DNA of 64,000 nt from Owenia fusiformis (GCA_903813345.2 CAIIXF020000010.1:35579425-35643424); one strand, 5' to 3'. Shown: positions 19,500 through 31,330, numbered from the stretch's first letter. Notes: generated from the letters alone by a model not told the origin. Program-made: numbers and translations.

Positions 19500-20833
19500 T
19501 GGGATAAACTATAGCCTGTGGCTGCTGCAGCCCTCTCTTGTATCCTAGAAGCTGCCACTTGTCTGTCGCCCGTCCTATATTCGTCCGCAAACGAACGTAT
19601 AACATTTTTTTAATTATTTGGTGATTTTTGTATCCGACATGCTTGGTTGCTGCTCAGTCGCCACATCAACAAAAAAAGTTGTGACTCAAACGACCCAATC
19701 AGATGAATTTCGTGATAGGGGTAATGTCACCATGTGCGCAAAAATATGTAAAATGGAAACATTGAAACGTTTCTGAACTAATTTCGCGTTCATTTCTATT
19801 GATTACTCTACTCACCTTCTCATATGGACAGAAATAAGCTGATGTAGTTACCTTGGAGTTTGTTTACTATAAATTAGAAGGCACGTGAGGATCCCATTCA
19901 TCAGGTAACACTTATATGTCGAAGTTAAGTCTTGCCTTTTTTAACACTTAACAAGAAGTAGATCTAATCAAGGGTGTCCTTGATCTAATCTACCTTTTTA
20001 TACACATGGGTGGTTCTGTTTTGGATTGAAATGGCTTTGTCCTGTAGCTTGAAACATCTGAGGTCCAACAAAGCTCTGCACTGGTTGATCCTGGGGCTGA
20101 GTATCTGTTTGGCCTTGCATGTTTACTTAGTTCCACTGTTTTTGTTTTGTTTTACCTTGCCGTTCATTATTTGATTTAGACCTGAGAATCATTGCGCTGT
20201 TATGTGTTCATTATAATTTATGATACTTATGTGACAAAAAAACTGAAAGGACATGTTCCACTGGTCGAAATTTGGGGTTAATATAAAATTTTATTGTAGA
20301 AAAAATTTATTATACTAGTGTAAACAAAAATTGTTGTAAAACTATGATAAATGTGAACTGATAATCTTTAAAAGTACATCTGAGGGGCACCCCTAGGACT
20401 GCTTCTGAGGTACAATTGAGCATTGCAGTGATCTTCACCCGACATATATGCTATCGCTATGGATGAATGGGTATGACTTGCACTAAAGTCGACCCCTGCG
20501 TGGTTAGTGAATATTCATATCAATTTCCGGAACTTACCAATTGCTGCATAAGAAATATGGCGGAAAGGAATAAAGTCATGTGAAAATTTTGCCCAGAAAG
20601 AATTTCATTTTATGACTCTATTTATTTCTTAGCATATAGTTTGGCTTAGCAGGGCGATAGAAACAGTGGTATATTGAGCATGGAAATATGACATTGTAAG
20701 TAGTATTTATGTTACGAATTACAATAAAGTAAGACCATATCACATTTGCACTCAGCAGTTTGCCCACATAATTTACACAGACATTTCTTGAAGTCTTTGT
20801 TGAGTTTTCTTGAAGTCTTTGTTGAGTTCACTG
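19500..20833. other. Spacer with a chimeric DIRS-like fragment
   Basis: 20035-20125 matches the gag region at 5877-5975 (TGTAGCTTGAAACATCTGAG... and the GGTTGATCCTGGGGCTGA repeat). It is joined at once to 20128-20185, which matches the sequence next to the SGNH end at 16855-16905. Those two segments are far apart in the full element, so this is a rearranged relic. The remainder shows no gene. 20786-20828 has a 22-base unit (TCTTGAAGTCTTTGTTGAGTT) repeated twice. Confidence 0.5.
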
Positions 20834-21010
20834 TCAATTTGTGTTTGGTGAAAATTCTGTAGCATATCTTTTTGTTGCCCCACTAGCAATGACCTCACTC
20901 ATGACATCATAAAATTTTCCACCAAACATTTCGTCATATCCTGGATCAGCTGAGGCACTGGAAATCTTAGATGTAGTCCCATTGGCTCGACCTCCACTTG
21001 AATCTGGAGG
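20834..21010 (-). CDS. Possible terminal exon, unrecognised
   Basis: Follows an acceptor-like CATTTCCTCCAG and reads SSGGRANGTTSKISSASADP, then GYDEMFGGKFYDVMSEVI to a stop. A second acceptor-preceded frame lies just upstream (21045-21117, including RPAIDFNFSRAQAGDILK). I recognise no domain. It could be a 3' exon of a small gene or part of the pogo-like element upstream. Confidence 0.25.
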   Translation of the reverse strand, partial: PPDSSGGRANGTTSKISSASADPGYDEMFGGKFYDVMSEVIASGATKRYATEFSPNTN

Positions 21011-21513
21011 AAATGTAGTCAATAAGCCACATTTGCTTACTGCACAAACGATGACTTCAGGATGTCACCAGCCTGTGCTCTTGAAAAATTGAAATCAATT
21101 GCTGGACGCTGGCCTGGAAATAGAAAAGAACAGGATTTCATTCTGTGTTTCATTAATTAATCTTATTTTATTAATCTTATTTTAACAATTTGTTCTTAAT
21201 ATATTTTTATAAATATATGCGATGTCATCTCACATGCTAGGAGCATGCAAATATTGGGAAATGAGCTTTTTGAGAAATATAATCATACGGCCTAAGAGCC
21301 TTACCCCCCCCCCATCAAAAATGTGTAGCACTTGATCACTATCACCTAACTTCAATCAGAGCCCTCTACCCCTACCCCCACAGAACAAACATGCATTGAG
21401 TTTTGGAAATCAACGTACCTATTATATCCTTCTTTATAGGTTTGGGGATTGGAATATTTTCATTTCTTCTCCGTGTTTTTTTTAAAATGCATCTGTAAAG
21501 TTTTCTTTCATCT

Positions 21514-22111
21514 TCATTTTCTTTCATCTTCATTGCACCACGACTGCTTTGTCATCATTATATACATGCCTCTTGGGATGTCTTCAGCTTTGGGAGGGCG
21601 AACACCTTTGAGCAGGACAACGGGTGGTATTTTTGTGCCATCTCCATATGCCCCACACAACACTGAAATCCTAGATTTTTCATGACCTGTTGTTTTCACA
21701 GTAACTGTTTTAGCACCAATATTGTCCACAGTATAATCTCCTGGCATGTCGATCCATACAGGAGTCTCACCCATGTTAGCTATGTTACTAAGAGGATAGT
21801 CTCTGGTCCTCCTTAGTCTGTTGACAAATCTTAGAAATGAAAAGATCCTATCATCGATCTCCTCTACACTCTTTTGGGCAATGTGAGTTGACCTCCTGAA
21901 GGTCCTGGAACCTCACAGCGATCTTTCGGATGATCTTCCCTGTCACTGGCCCACCCTTTTCCCGTCTCCTTTCTATTTCATTCACAATTTTATTTTCAAT
22001 TTCAGGATATTGTATTGTCCTTCCAGCTCCAGGTAGACACTTTCTGGAGCCCCCTCCAGACAAAGTCTCCAAATCTTGAAGTTTTTTCTCCTGCTGATGC
22101 CATTCAATCAC
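21514..22111 (-). pseudogene. pogo/Tigger-like transposase, 5' part, inactive
   Basis: 22111-21851 encodes the CENP-B-type DNA-binding segment (EKKLQDLETLSGGGSRK, PEIENKIVNEIERRREKGG, VTGKIIRKIA). After a shift it leads to the DDE domain: FLRFVNRLRRTRDYPLSNIA, then NMGETPVWIDMPGDYTVDN, TVTVKTTGHEKSRISVLC and GDGTKIPPVVLLKG. The first catalytic Asp, normally in NMDETP, is Gly. The frame dies soon after WCNED, so the second and third acidic residues are missing. The family moves by TA-targeted cut and paste. Confidence 0.8.
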
Positions 22112-23753
22112 TCATCTTCTGTTCACTCCAAATTCTTTGCTTGCAGCTGAATTGTTGTGAATCTGTGCGTAATCAATTTCTTTTAATTTGAACTTAATAG
22201 AATATGCTTTTAGCTTTTGGCCTAAATTACTTTCGTCAGTTTGTTATCTCGTGCTTGTAGTTAACACGCGAATCTAGCTTTGCAAATCAGTTGCGCACAT
22301 CCCTGGATCAATTTGTTATGACGAATCACTCATAGGTTATGTCATCACATGATTTCCAGATCCGTATATGGTAAGGAGGAAATATTAAATGCTAGAAACG
22401 ACTTGTAGTATTCACCTGGATTTAAGCTCTGTTAATTGTAGTAAGAAGTGTTGCCTGCAAACATACATATGCAGGATGAAATCAATCGCATCCTCGTGTG
22501 AATTCAATTACACCCATACTGTAATCCTCATTTTCTCAGAAGAACTAAAGTTGATTGAATCTCAACAAGTAGATTTATGTGAGTATTGCTAGAATCCATT
22601 TTCAATAGTTAGAATAGGGGTTCTTAAACAGGACATTGGGCTTGCTTTTTAATACTTTTTGTTTTGTTGGTACTACATGCAAAGCACAGTCCACATGGAC
22701 TGGACAATTGATTTCAACTTGGGGCATTTCATTATGTGATGCACTTAAAGGGTCAACTGGGCTTGCCGCCTGGTGAAAAGTGGCTGGGGAGATCACTGAG
22801 ATACAGCACAGGTGCTTCGCTGGGTATTTAGAGTGTGGGACATCCTGCACACACATAAATCAATTTTTTCTAGAGTCTGACAGAGGACAAACCAAACCCT
22901 CACTTGGCGAATCACTTGAAATATGGAATGAATTTCTTTCAAGCATTTCACCAGGTAAATTTTGCATGTTCAAATGGTTCTTGATTTTCTTTAGGATCTT
23001 CATAATGTCATGTACTCAACACAATGGAATTAATTTAATTTATATGTAATTACATCCCGCCTTGCTCCTTCCGTAATCTTGCCATCAATTGACCTCTTGT
23101 AATATGCGGTATATCCTTTTTCCAATTATCAAATTTTGTAGATTCACCTTTAAACTATTTTTCATATTTTTTCATATTAAGCATGAAGAGCATTAACAGC
23201 TGTGTACTCTTCAAAACTTTTCCTGACCGTATTTTTGTGTGAAGTGCCACGTTTAAATACATTTTTCATAGGATTTTCCTGCTCGCTTCCCATGCTTATA
23301 CAAAGTTATCCATCAACGTACCATATCCTTCCTTCAATTTAGGTGAGGACTGCTTGTTTGTTGCCTGCTTTACCATGGTGCAAAACTGCATTTCAGTGTA
23401 AAAAAGGATTTTTAAATTCACTGTTAATTTATTTATGCTTTGCTTTTAGCACATGTTTAAACTGCTGCTAGATTACTCCTTCCACTAACTCCAAATAAAG
23501 ACCCCTTATTTTTTCATATAGTTTTAAAATCAATTGAATTTTGCACAATTATTTTCAAATATAATGGGATTTGCAAATTTCCTTCATCTGTTGATTCAAC
23601 TGTACTGGTGATGGTTCACTATTGGCAGCCTCCTGAGGCAGTCCAACATACAATGCCACTCCTGTTGAGTTCTGTTGTAGCCATAGGCCTAAGGTTAAAT
23701 CTTCCTAACGGAAGTAGTTTACGGTGATCTAGTTTGAAACCAATTCACTGAAT
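22112..23753. other. No supported gene
   Basis: AT-rich. A minus-strand frame at 22602-22856 (CVQDVPHSKYPAKHLCCISV) has no motif I recognise and could be part of the P-like element upstream. No terminal repeats were found. Confidence 0.35.
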
Positions 23754-24660
23754 TCAATATTGTTTCAAGGTAAGTGATCTCTCATAAATTAAGACCACTC
23801 TGGTCATAATATCAGAAATAAATGATTCATCTAAATTAGGTGAGATGCATTTGAAAAAATGATGTAGCCAATGAGTGCAGTCTAAATGATGCATGTGACA
23901 ATCTCTTTTTATTTGCTCCCCTGTTCTCCCAACAACTAGATAGGGCACATCAAATACAAATAAGTCCCACTTGTCATCAGCATAGGGGTTTGGTGTTTTG
24001 TGGATAATGGCATCTTTGGGGAGGTCTGGGTGTCGATGAATGTGATACAATTTTCTGTTTGGTTTTGCACCATTACAGACAGTAAGACTTTCTAAAACTA
24101 GAACATTTGCCCGGATTACAGGGAATAGGGTTTCTGCCTTAAACTGTGCACAAGGATAATATCTGAATGGGAAATACCACCCAGCAAACATGTTTTGTTC
24201 CATTGTAAGAAGGACATAGGTTGCTAAAGGAGGAGCTGCATTGTCAGGTTCTTTATAAAATTCAATTTCTTTTTGGCAAAGGCTTGGAGTTCTTTGTTAA
24301 AATCCCAATTATTTACATAACATATAGTCTGGCCACTATGTTTTGATTTAATAATATCGGATTTGATCTTGGCCTCGTCACATAGTATGGAGATATTCCT
24401 TTCAAATGGTTTTAATGTCTCTGCCTTTACTGCCGCGAGAAGGCAGGTTATATTGTCTGGGTCCACACTAGGTGTGGTTGTAGATGAATTGGTATATTTT
24501 TGCATGGCTTGTTTACTTAGACTGTGAAGATATGAGGACTGATGGATGAATTTAAAGGCAGCAGGTGATGCATTATGTTTTTGCATGGACCAGCGAACAT
24601 CATGTCCTGCTTTTGGTTTTAATTGTATGGCTGACTTTAACTTTGAATACTTTAGCTGTT
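23754..24660 (-). pseudogene. P-element-like transposase fragment
   Basis: From about 24660 the frame reads KAGHDVRWSMQKHNASPAAF, then SLSKQAMQKYTN, matching the S..AY..L..S..LPS.RTL..YT region of P-type/THAP transposases. NISILCDEAKIKSDI follows, the box with the first catalytic Asp. After a shift near 24220 it continues FAGWYFPFRYYPCAQFKAET, NGAKPNRKLYHIH and VFDVPYLVV, corresponding to the conserved DGASPNRK and DVPHL boxes. The Asp of the former is Asn here. Stops and the shift show decay. No THAP finger was seen upstream. Confidence 0.7.
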
Positions 24661-25180
24661 AAGTGAACATGAGATGAAGGGGGCCTTTTTCATGATGTTT
24701 TAGCATACTTTCTTCATATTTAAGTAGTGATGTCCAACAATTCGTCGTTGTGGCTTGCCCTTACTCAGATACCTTCATTATTTAATCTGTTTTTCAACAT
24801 TTTATTTTCATGTGTTTGATAATTTGTCTTTTCTCCTTCTCCATGGCTTTTACATTTTTTTATGACAGAGAGAACACATTATTTTTTCTTCACACAATTG
24901 CTTTATGTGTATTGTTTTAATCTGCAAGTATAATTGTCTGAAGTAACCAGCTATAGTCCTTAATAATCTACATTTCCTCGCCTTTGTTTTTTTATTATTT
25001 TTTATTAAAACCTATGTTACATTTACAGGTTGTAGTGGCTATGACCCCAAAGATCAATGATTTGTCTCTGTAGAAATGGATTTACCTTGTTTGATGATCT
25101 TTCCTTATAAAAATGTATCTTTCTGTTGCATCCTTATTGCATCCACTATATATGCAAGTAAAATCACGAAGATTTCATTA

Positions 25181-26112
25181 TATTTGATAAATTTATTCAA
25201 AATATAAGTAGGTAATGTTTCTATGTGTCACCCTGTACATAAAAGGCATTAGAAGATGAACTATGTAGCCAACATTTTTACACATATTTATTATATATGT
25301 GTGCAAGAAAAAAATAAAAGTAATAAATGTATGAATTGTAATTATTTGCCACCCATGTTCTTCATTAATAATTCACCAAGTGATGATGTAGAAATGTCAT
25401 TGTTGGGCACCAAGTCTGGCATCGGCAATTTTAAAACCCACATACTGGTTGAAGGGATCTGGGTATCTGGACCTTATCCTGATTACACAACAACTTGGGA
25501 TAACGGCTCGTACGCCCTTCCCCAATCTGCCGTATTCCAAAGAATAAACTGTCTGTATGCATCATAGTGGTAGGCCCTAGATATGTCGGCATCCGCGTCA
25601 TCTGCATTATATTCTCCATAGCCTTAAAGGTATTGCTGGTGAGCTATATTTGATAAATTTATTCAAAATATAAGTAGGTAATGTTTCTATGTGTCACCCT
25701 GTACATAAAAGGCATTAGAAGATGAACTATGTAGCCAACATTTTTACACATATTTATTATATATGTGTGCAAGAAAAAAATAAAAGTAATAAATGTATGA
25801 ATTGTAATTATTTGCCGCCCATGTTCTTCATTAATAATTCACCAAGTGATGATGTAGAAATGTCATTGTTGGGCACCAAGTCTGGCATCGGCAATTTTAA
25901 AACCCACATACTGGTTGAAGGGATCTGGGTATCTGGACCTTATCCTGATTACACAACAACTTGGGATAACGGCTCGTACGCCCTTCCCCAATCTGCCGTA
26001 TTCCAAAGAATAAACTGTCTGTATGCATCATAGTGGTAGGCCCTAGATATGTCGGCATCCGCGTCACTGCATTATATTCTCCATAGCCTAAAAGGTATTG
26101 CTGGTGAGCTAA
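25181..26112. repeat. 466-bp tandem duplication
   Basis: 25181-25646 and 25647-26112 are almost identical; I see only a handful of differences (CCACCC/CCGCCC, CCTTAAAGG/CCTAAAAGG and one deleted base). The unit begins TATTTGATAAATTTATTC and ends GGTGAGCT. It contains the 3' part of the P2X7 C-terminal-like exon. Such identity implies a very recent duplication or an assembly artefact. Confidence 0.9.
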
Positions 26113-26157
26113 CGCGATCCCAATCACGGTTTCATCCAAAATGGCTATATCCATTTT
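25897..26157 (-). pseudogene. P2X7 C-terminal-like exon, copy 2 (with truncated copy 1 at 25431-25642)
   Basis: Copy 2 keeps the acceptor (GATTTCAG before AAAATGG) and the start MDIAILDETVIGIALAHQQ, but lost a base near 26066 and a second in the CTTTGG(G)AATAC run. The AYRQFVLW...IPSCCV core is therefore out of frame. Copy 1 shares the second lesion and lacks the 5' end because the tandem junction falls inside the exon. Both are pseudogenes of the intact copy at 26603-26893. Confidence 0.65.
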
Positions 26158-26602
26158 CTGAAATCAACAAAAGACAGATTGAATACATAAATTACACCAA
26201 AGGTACAGCAATACGACCATATACATTATACAAACAATAAGGATTTCATTTCTGTACTATGATGACAGCTGACTCTGCAAAGTGAAACAATGATTTAAAG
26301 CATCATGTTCAATGAGGACTTTTTTAGTTCCCTATGCCATGTGCACCAATCCCCAATACTACTACAATAAATGACTAATTCCTCAAATAACAATCTTTTT
26401 CATTTAAGTTTACATCAGATGTCTTTTAATTACATTGAAGTGTAATATGTACAATGAGGACCTTTGTCTTTTGCACATTTTTACACATATTTATTATATG
26501 TCTGCAAGAAAAAAGGAAATTAATAAAAGTATGAATTGTAATTATTTTCCACTTATGTTCTTCATTAATAATTCACCAAGTGATGATGTAGAAATGGCAT
26601 TG

Positions 26603-26893
26603 TTAGGCACCAAGTCTGGCATCGGCAATTTTAAAACCCACATACTGGTTGAAGGGATCTGGGTATCTGGACCTTATCCTGATTACACAACAACTTGGGA
26701 TAACGGCTCGTACCCCCTTCCCCAATCGGCTGTATTCCCAAAGAACAAATTGTCTATATGCCCCATACTGGTAGGCCCTAGATATGTCGGCATCCGCGTC
26801 GTTTGCATTATATTCTCCATAGCCTAAAAGGTGTTGCTGGTGAGCTAGTGCGATCCCAATCACGGTTTCATCCAAAACGGCTATGTCCATTTT
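26603..26893 (-). CDS. P2X7 C-terminal-domain-like exon, copy 3
   Basis: Opens after a good acceptor (TTGATTTCAG) and encodes MDIAVLDETVIGIALAHQQ, then [39 protein letters not shown] and [13 protein letters not shown] before the stop. The AYRQ..LW...LG.G.R.VIPSC.V..IR..YPDP...Y.GF pattern is the end of the cytosolic ballast-like domain of the P2X7 receptor, which occurs in many invertebrate proteins without the ion channel. The Cys-rich zinc-binding half should be in upstream exons, which I could not locate with confidence. This is probably the last exon of such a gene. Confidence 0.65.
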   Translation of the reverse strand, partial: KMDIAVLDETVIGIALAHQQHLLGYGEYNANDADADISRAYQYGAYRQFVLWEYSRLGKGVRAVIPSCCVIRIRSRYPDPFNQYVGFKIADARLGA

Positions 26894-27092
26894 CTGAAAT
26901 CAACAAAAGACAGATTGAATACATAAATTACACCAAAGGTACAGCAATAAGACCATATACATTATACCAGAAATAAGGATTTTATTTCTGTACTATGTTG
27001 ACAGCAACAAAGTTTTCCCTGTGCATGAATTTTGGATCGTCTCCCTTCTTCAGTCTTAGATTTTCTTTTTTATTCCAACTGGCATTTGCAGC

Positions 27093-27700
27093 CTATTTGC
27101 TTTGACTGTACCACAGGCAAAAGTGTTCTGACCTGCAGTCACTAACTAATATGGGTGCGGTCCATGTAGATGATATGATTTTGGTGTAGCATTGTCTGTT
27201 GGAAATGTTGATTTTCCTGTATAAATCAGTTGGTTTAGTAGGAACATATAAGAAACACAAGAAAACATTGTCACCATCTATGAAAACGCTTTTGCATCCA
27301 ACCCATGTACTGGAGGCAAAGCACTCACTTGGTTCCTTTAACTTTATAGATAATTTCTCATCATTGATGCCTACGATGATTCTCATCATGATTCTTTCAT
27401 CATTGTCTTTAAAATGCAATTTAGTGCCTTGATCATATAGTCCCCTGATATAGTGTTCCACAGAGTTGCCATGGGTTTGTGTCTTTTTGTAGAATTTGAA
27501 TCTTTTAAATATGAGAAATCCTTCTTGGCACAAAGTAAGCATCTAATTTCCCAATGACCTTATCACATACATTACTAGGATCATCTTCAGGATCAGCTGC
27601 TCCCTCTTCGACTGGTGCTGGGCAAACCATGTAAATTCTTGGTAAATTTCTTCAGCCTCACTTCCCATTGAGTATTTTATAATTTATTTTGGAACTAAAA
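27093..27700 (-). pseudogene. Ty3/gypsy gag fragment
   Basis: 27542-27093 reads FKFYKKTQTHGNSVEHYIRG, LYDQGTKLHFKDNDERI and IIVGINDEKLSIKL, a classic gag capsid segment of Ty3/gypsy elements. Upstream, in a shifted frame to about 27700, are YSMGSEAEEIYQEF and CDKVIGKLDAYF, also gag-like. The downstream zinc knuckle is not clear. No protease, RT or LTRs are next to it, so it is a relic. Confidence 0.7.
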
Positions 27701-28367
27701 GATAATAGCATGGGATAATAATTAACCTTAAGATGCCCTTAAAATAGCACTATAGCTTTTAGTTATAGTGAGGGGAAAAAACACATTATTTTTACATTTA
27801 ATGAGCTACGTCAAAAAAGGTAGTGCGATTTGCGACACTTTGTCCAATTCAAAATGTATATACAGTATTTATGCTTAAGATACTATGTTATTGGTAATAG
27901 CACTTTACGATGTATATTGTTATGTATTTAAGGTTCGTAATAGACAATATAACATTAGAATTTAGATGAACTACTTTATTCTCAGAGATTTAAGGTCAGC
28001 ACACTAGTGACGTCATCATCACCTGCTGTTGGAGCAGTTTTCACTCATTGTTCTCTTCTTCAGTAGTGCACATAAGCAATCTTAGGATGTATAATTGCAT
28101 CATTAGATGGTTACTAAGGAAGTTTATCTTAATTACTATTACTTGTCTTTATTGTACTACTAGTTTTTTTGGTATCCTATAATATTTTATTGTTATTATT
28201 TTATATTATTTTCATTTCTCATATAATATATTATACATTTCTTAATTTATTCTCACATGATACATGTTAAACTTCAATATTAATAACTTCATTTCACTTC
28301 AACGGTCAATACCTAGGTTAGAACACCAAAAATAGTGGATGGAAGAATACCCATCTTATTCTTTTTT

Positions 28368-29150
28368 CAAAATAATTAGAAATCAGTTATAATTTTCTGA
28401 ATATTCTTCAGTCTTTAATTGTGGATGATGCAAATTCCAGTTCAATGAATTCTTATACAAACGCTTTCATTTCATGTTTATCATTATAATTCATGGCGTT
28501 TGGGTAGTATATTGTACTACTAGTTAAAGTATATCAGTTGGTATATCAGTTGTATAATGAAGTATACTTATAGTAAATGAGGCTCATACTATATGTTATA
28601 TATGCTATATCAAATATGTATATGCCATGGCTTATAATTCAGATATTGTATTACACATTAATCTTTGTTGCTTTTTTTAATGTTTATACACCATACAGCA
28701 CTACAATTTTTTCATTAATAATAATTTACCTTATGAAAGTGTTTGGTTGCTGCTGCTGGTTGACTTGAGGTGTACTGAAAACAAATAGGAAAATAAACAT
28801 TTCATTACAATTCATTAATATTAAAACAACTACATGTTGCAAGCCAGTTAAGATAATATTTAGAAGATCTATTCTTTAGTTTAATTGAATGTTGATAAAT
28901 GTTTTGGATAAAACTGAAATATAGAGCACTGGCAGATTTGGTATATCAGTTGCATAATGAAATATGTTTATATTAAATGAGGCCCATACTATATGATCAT
29001 ACAGCACTAGAGCTTTTTCATTAATAATAATTTACCTTATGAAAGTGTTTGGTTGCTGTTTCTGGTTGACTTGAGTTGTACTGGAAATAAATAGAACAAT
29101 AAATATTTCAATTTACTATTACTAAAACAACTGCATGTTGTAAGTCAGTT
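28368..29150. repeat. Duplicated segment with 45-nt exon-like units
   Basis: 28535-28850 and 28938-29150 are direct repeats (GTATATCAGTTG.ATAATGAA, ATTTACCTTATGAAAGTGTTTG). Each holds on the minus strand an acceptor (TTTTCAG / TTTCCAG), a 45-base exon-like unit (about 28733-28777 and 29037-29081; one reading TPQVNQQQQPNTFIR) and a GTAAAT donor. 28368-28510 also recurs at 30693-30860. The exon-like units may be small duplicated exons of the P2X7-like gene or chance. Confidence 0.5.
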
Positions 29151-29775
29151 TAGACCAGTTAAGTGGGTGTGTTCTTCGATCCAAATAATTTGAGACAAAA
29201 CATGGCACTTGGTACATCAATGAATTAACACACGGGATGTCGCACTACGGACTTTCCCTACACAACACACTTTGCTTACTGTCCTTAAACACAATTCTAA
29301 TAGAAAATGTAACTTTATTAAATTAAATAATGAAATTATTGCTTATTTCAGTATTCATAAAACATATTGTGTATATGTTGGTGGTGTATTTCCTACAACA
29401 CTCTTTCCTGGAGTATAGAAGTACATAGTGCGTGATGTACATGTCACCCGGCCACCCTGTTACCCGGTTTTTTACACAAACCCCTAGTCTACTCATCCTT
29501 CCAACCTAAATTCTGGATCACGATCAATTGTGTTAATATATTGAATGTTCACGATCATCAAATTCAAAAAATATTAATAGCTTAATTGTCTAGTAAGCTT
29601 AACAAATACACGAACGTCTCTTCGTGAAGACTGGTTTCTGATTCTGAAAAGTTGACTTGAAAAGTTTGTTGAAAATTCTCACAAACATGCTTCCAGGCTC
29701 TCGATTATACAGAATTATTTCGACAGTCTGAATTCAAATTGATTGGGTGTACAATGGCGTATAAGAAAGACATAC

Positions 29776-29797
29776 CTTTTGACGAACTAGCCTCCAT
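29776..29797 (-). CDS. Possible first coding exon
   Basis: ATGGAGGCTAGTTCGTCAAAAG is followed by a strong donor GTATGTC and preceded by a GC-richer upstream region with GCATGCGC motifs. It could start the P2X7-like gene on the minus strand, but joining it directly to the 45-nt unit at 29037-29081 hits a stop, so the link is unproven. Confidence 0.25.
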
Positions 29798-30114
29798 ATT
29801 TGGTTTGTTATACTTCATAAAATGTAGATAAATTTGTTTGATTTTTTCCCGGAAAAACGTGAGAAAAGTTTGCTTATGCGCATGCGCGTAATGTACTTCC
29901 GCTAGCTGAAATACCAAACACATCGAAAGTCGTTGTCGGTTGTCACTTAAGTAAACACATTAAAGCCTTATTTAGGTCAGCGACCGGGTCTGAGCCGATA
30001 GATAGCGACTGTCGATATGCACAGCAGGTCCTTTTCATCTTTTAATGGATTGGCCATAAAATAACAATTAAATTGTCAGTTGCCCTCCGTTATTTGTACT
30101 AGCAAATACAAGCT

Positions 30115-30540
30115 TGTATTCCATACCTACTGAGGTTCTAGGTACATAACGAGCGGGAATATATACTGTATCTAGCCAAGGCCCGGGGCGGGATGGATAC
30201 ACGCTGTATCCATCCCGGTCCCGCTCCTGAAATTTTCTTTTTCACATTTTTTTCAAATTTTTTTTTTGAATTTTTTTCAATTTTTTTTTTCCAAAAAAAT
30301 GTTCCCATTTTTTCAAATTTTTTTTCACCATCCTTTTTCAAAAATTTTTTTTCACATTTTTTTCAATTTTTTTTTCAAATTTTATTTTTCAAAATATGAG
30401 TTATATGAGTTTGAAATTTCTCAGAAACTTAAAAAAACATTTTATAACACCAAGAAAATGCGTATCTTCAGTATATTTTTGAATTTTGGAACTTTATAAG
30501 GTATATGACGTACCTAGAACATCAGTAGGTATGAAATACA
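30115..30540. mobile_element. Element with 31-bp terminal inverted repeats
   Basis: 30115-30145 (TGTATTCCATACCTACTGAG...) and 30510-30540 are inverted repeats with about two mismatches. Inside lie a near-perfect small palindrome (GGGATGGATACACGCTGTATCCATCCC, in two halves, 30189-30216) and a T-rich tract of TTTTTTCAAA-type repeats (30229-30395). The ORFs over this tract (Lys/Phe runs) are low-complexity artefacts. No transposase is present. Confidence 0.65.
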
Positions 30541-30542
30541 TC

Positions 30543-30682
30543 TGTTATGTACGGTCGGTTTTGGTTACAGGGTTTATCCCTCGGGAAATATGTGTATATC
30601 CCTCGGTCCCTGCGGTCCCTCGGGATATACACATATTTCCCTTGGGATAAAACCTGTATCCAAAACCTCCCAGTACATAACC
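30543..30682. repeat. 140-bp palindrome with CCCTCGG core
   Basis: GTTATGTACGGTCGGTTTTG... to ...CCCAGTACATAAC reads as an inverted repeat centred near 30613, where CCCTCGGTCCCTGCGGTCCC sits. It abuts the element at 30115-30540. A second palindrome with the same style of core is at 41981-42116. Confidence 0.75.
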
Positions 30683-31069
30683 CTTATATTGTTCTTTAAA
30701 AATAATTAGAAATCAGTTTTAATTTTCTGAATATTCTTCAGTTTACTTTGATTGTTGATGATGCAAATTCTAGTTATGGGTCGTTCAATAAATTCTAATA
30801 CAAACGCTTTCATTTCAAGTTTATCATTATAATTCATGGTGTTTGGTTAGTAGTCTGTGGGACATTTCATTAGGTAAATTGTCTTTTGTCCATGGCAGTA
30901 AGGCGCTGTGCAGGGAGAGGTGAAGTTGATTGAGACGCTATATTGATGGTTATAGTGTTTTCAGCAGGAATTTGTTTGGCACAGTTATAACAATGCCTCT
31001 TGATTTTCTCTGAGTTTGATTTTAAGATTCACATTTTACACCCATCTACTTCACAGGCAATTTATGAGT

Positions 31070-31330
31070 GAAACATCTCACAATGTTTTTGAACTGATCC
31101 ACTATTGGAAAGGTGGTACAACAACGATGCCCGTGTAGTCGAAAACAATCACATATATACTTCTGCAAGTATATAAAGCATGTATCAAACAAGTTAATCC
31201 AGATCATAATTTTTCAACCAAGCGTTTTTTCTGTCTTCCAAAAATATTTTGAGAAAATTAGAATCAGGATGCTGAAGAACAGGCTCTTCACTCATGTCAT
31301 CCAACCTCATAGACATTGAATACTTTGCAC
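31070..31330 (-). CDS. Possible exons, unrecognised
   Basis: A short frame (31320-31197, SMRLDDMSEEPVLQHPDSNF, LKIFLEDRKNAWLKNYDLD) and, after an acceptor (TATACTTGCAG), a Cys-rich stretch (YICDCFRLHGHRCCTTFPIV) look coding in composition. No family is recognised. They may belong to a decayed multi-exon gene. Confidence 0.25.

Noticed and set aside
25256-26033. Two identical 103-residue plus-strand ORFs
   Set aside because: They are antisense to the P2X7-like exons within the tandem duplication; the minus strand has the conserved motif and splice site.
30138-30499. Lys/Phe-rich overlapping ORFs
   Set aside because: They arise from a T-rich low-complexity tract (TTTTTTCAAA repeats) and have no start context or conserved motif.
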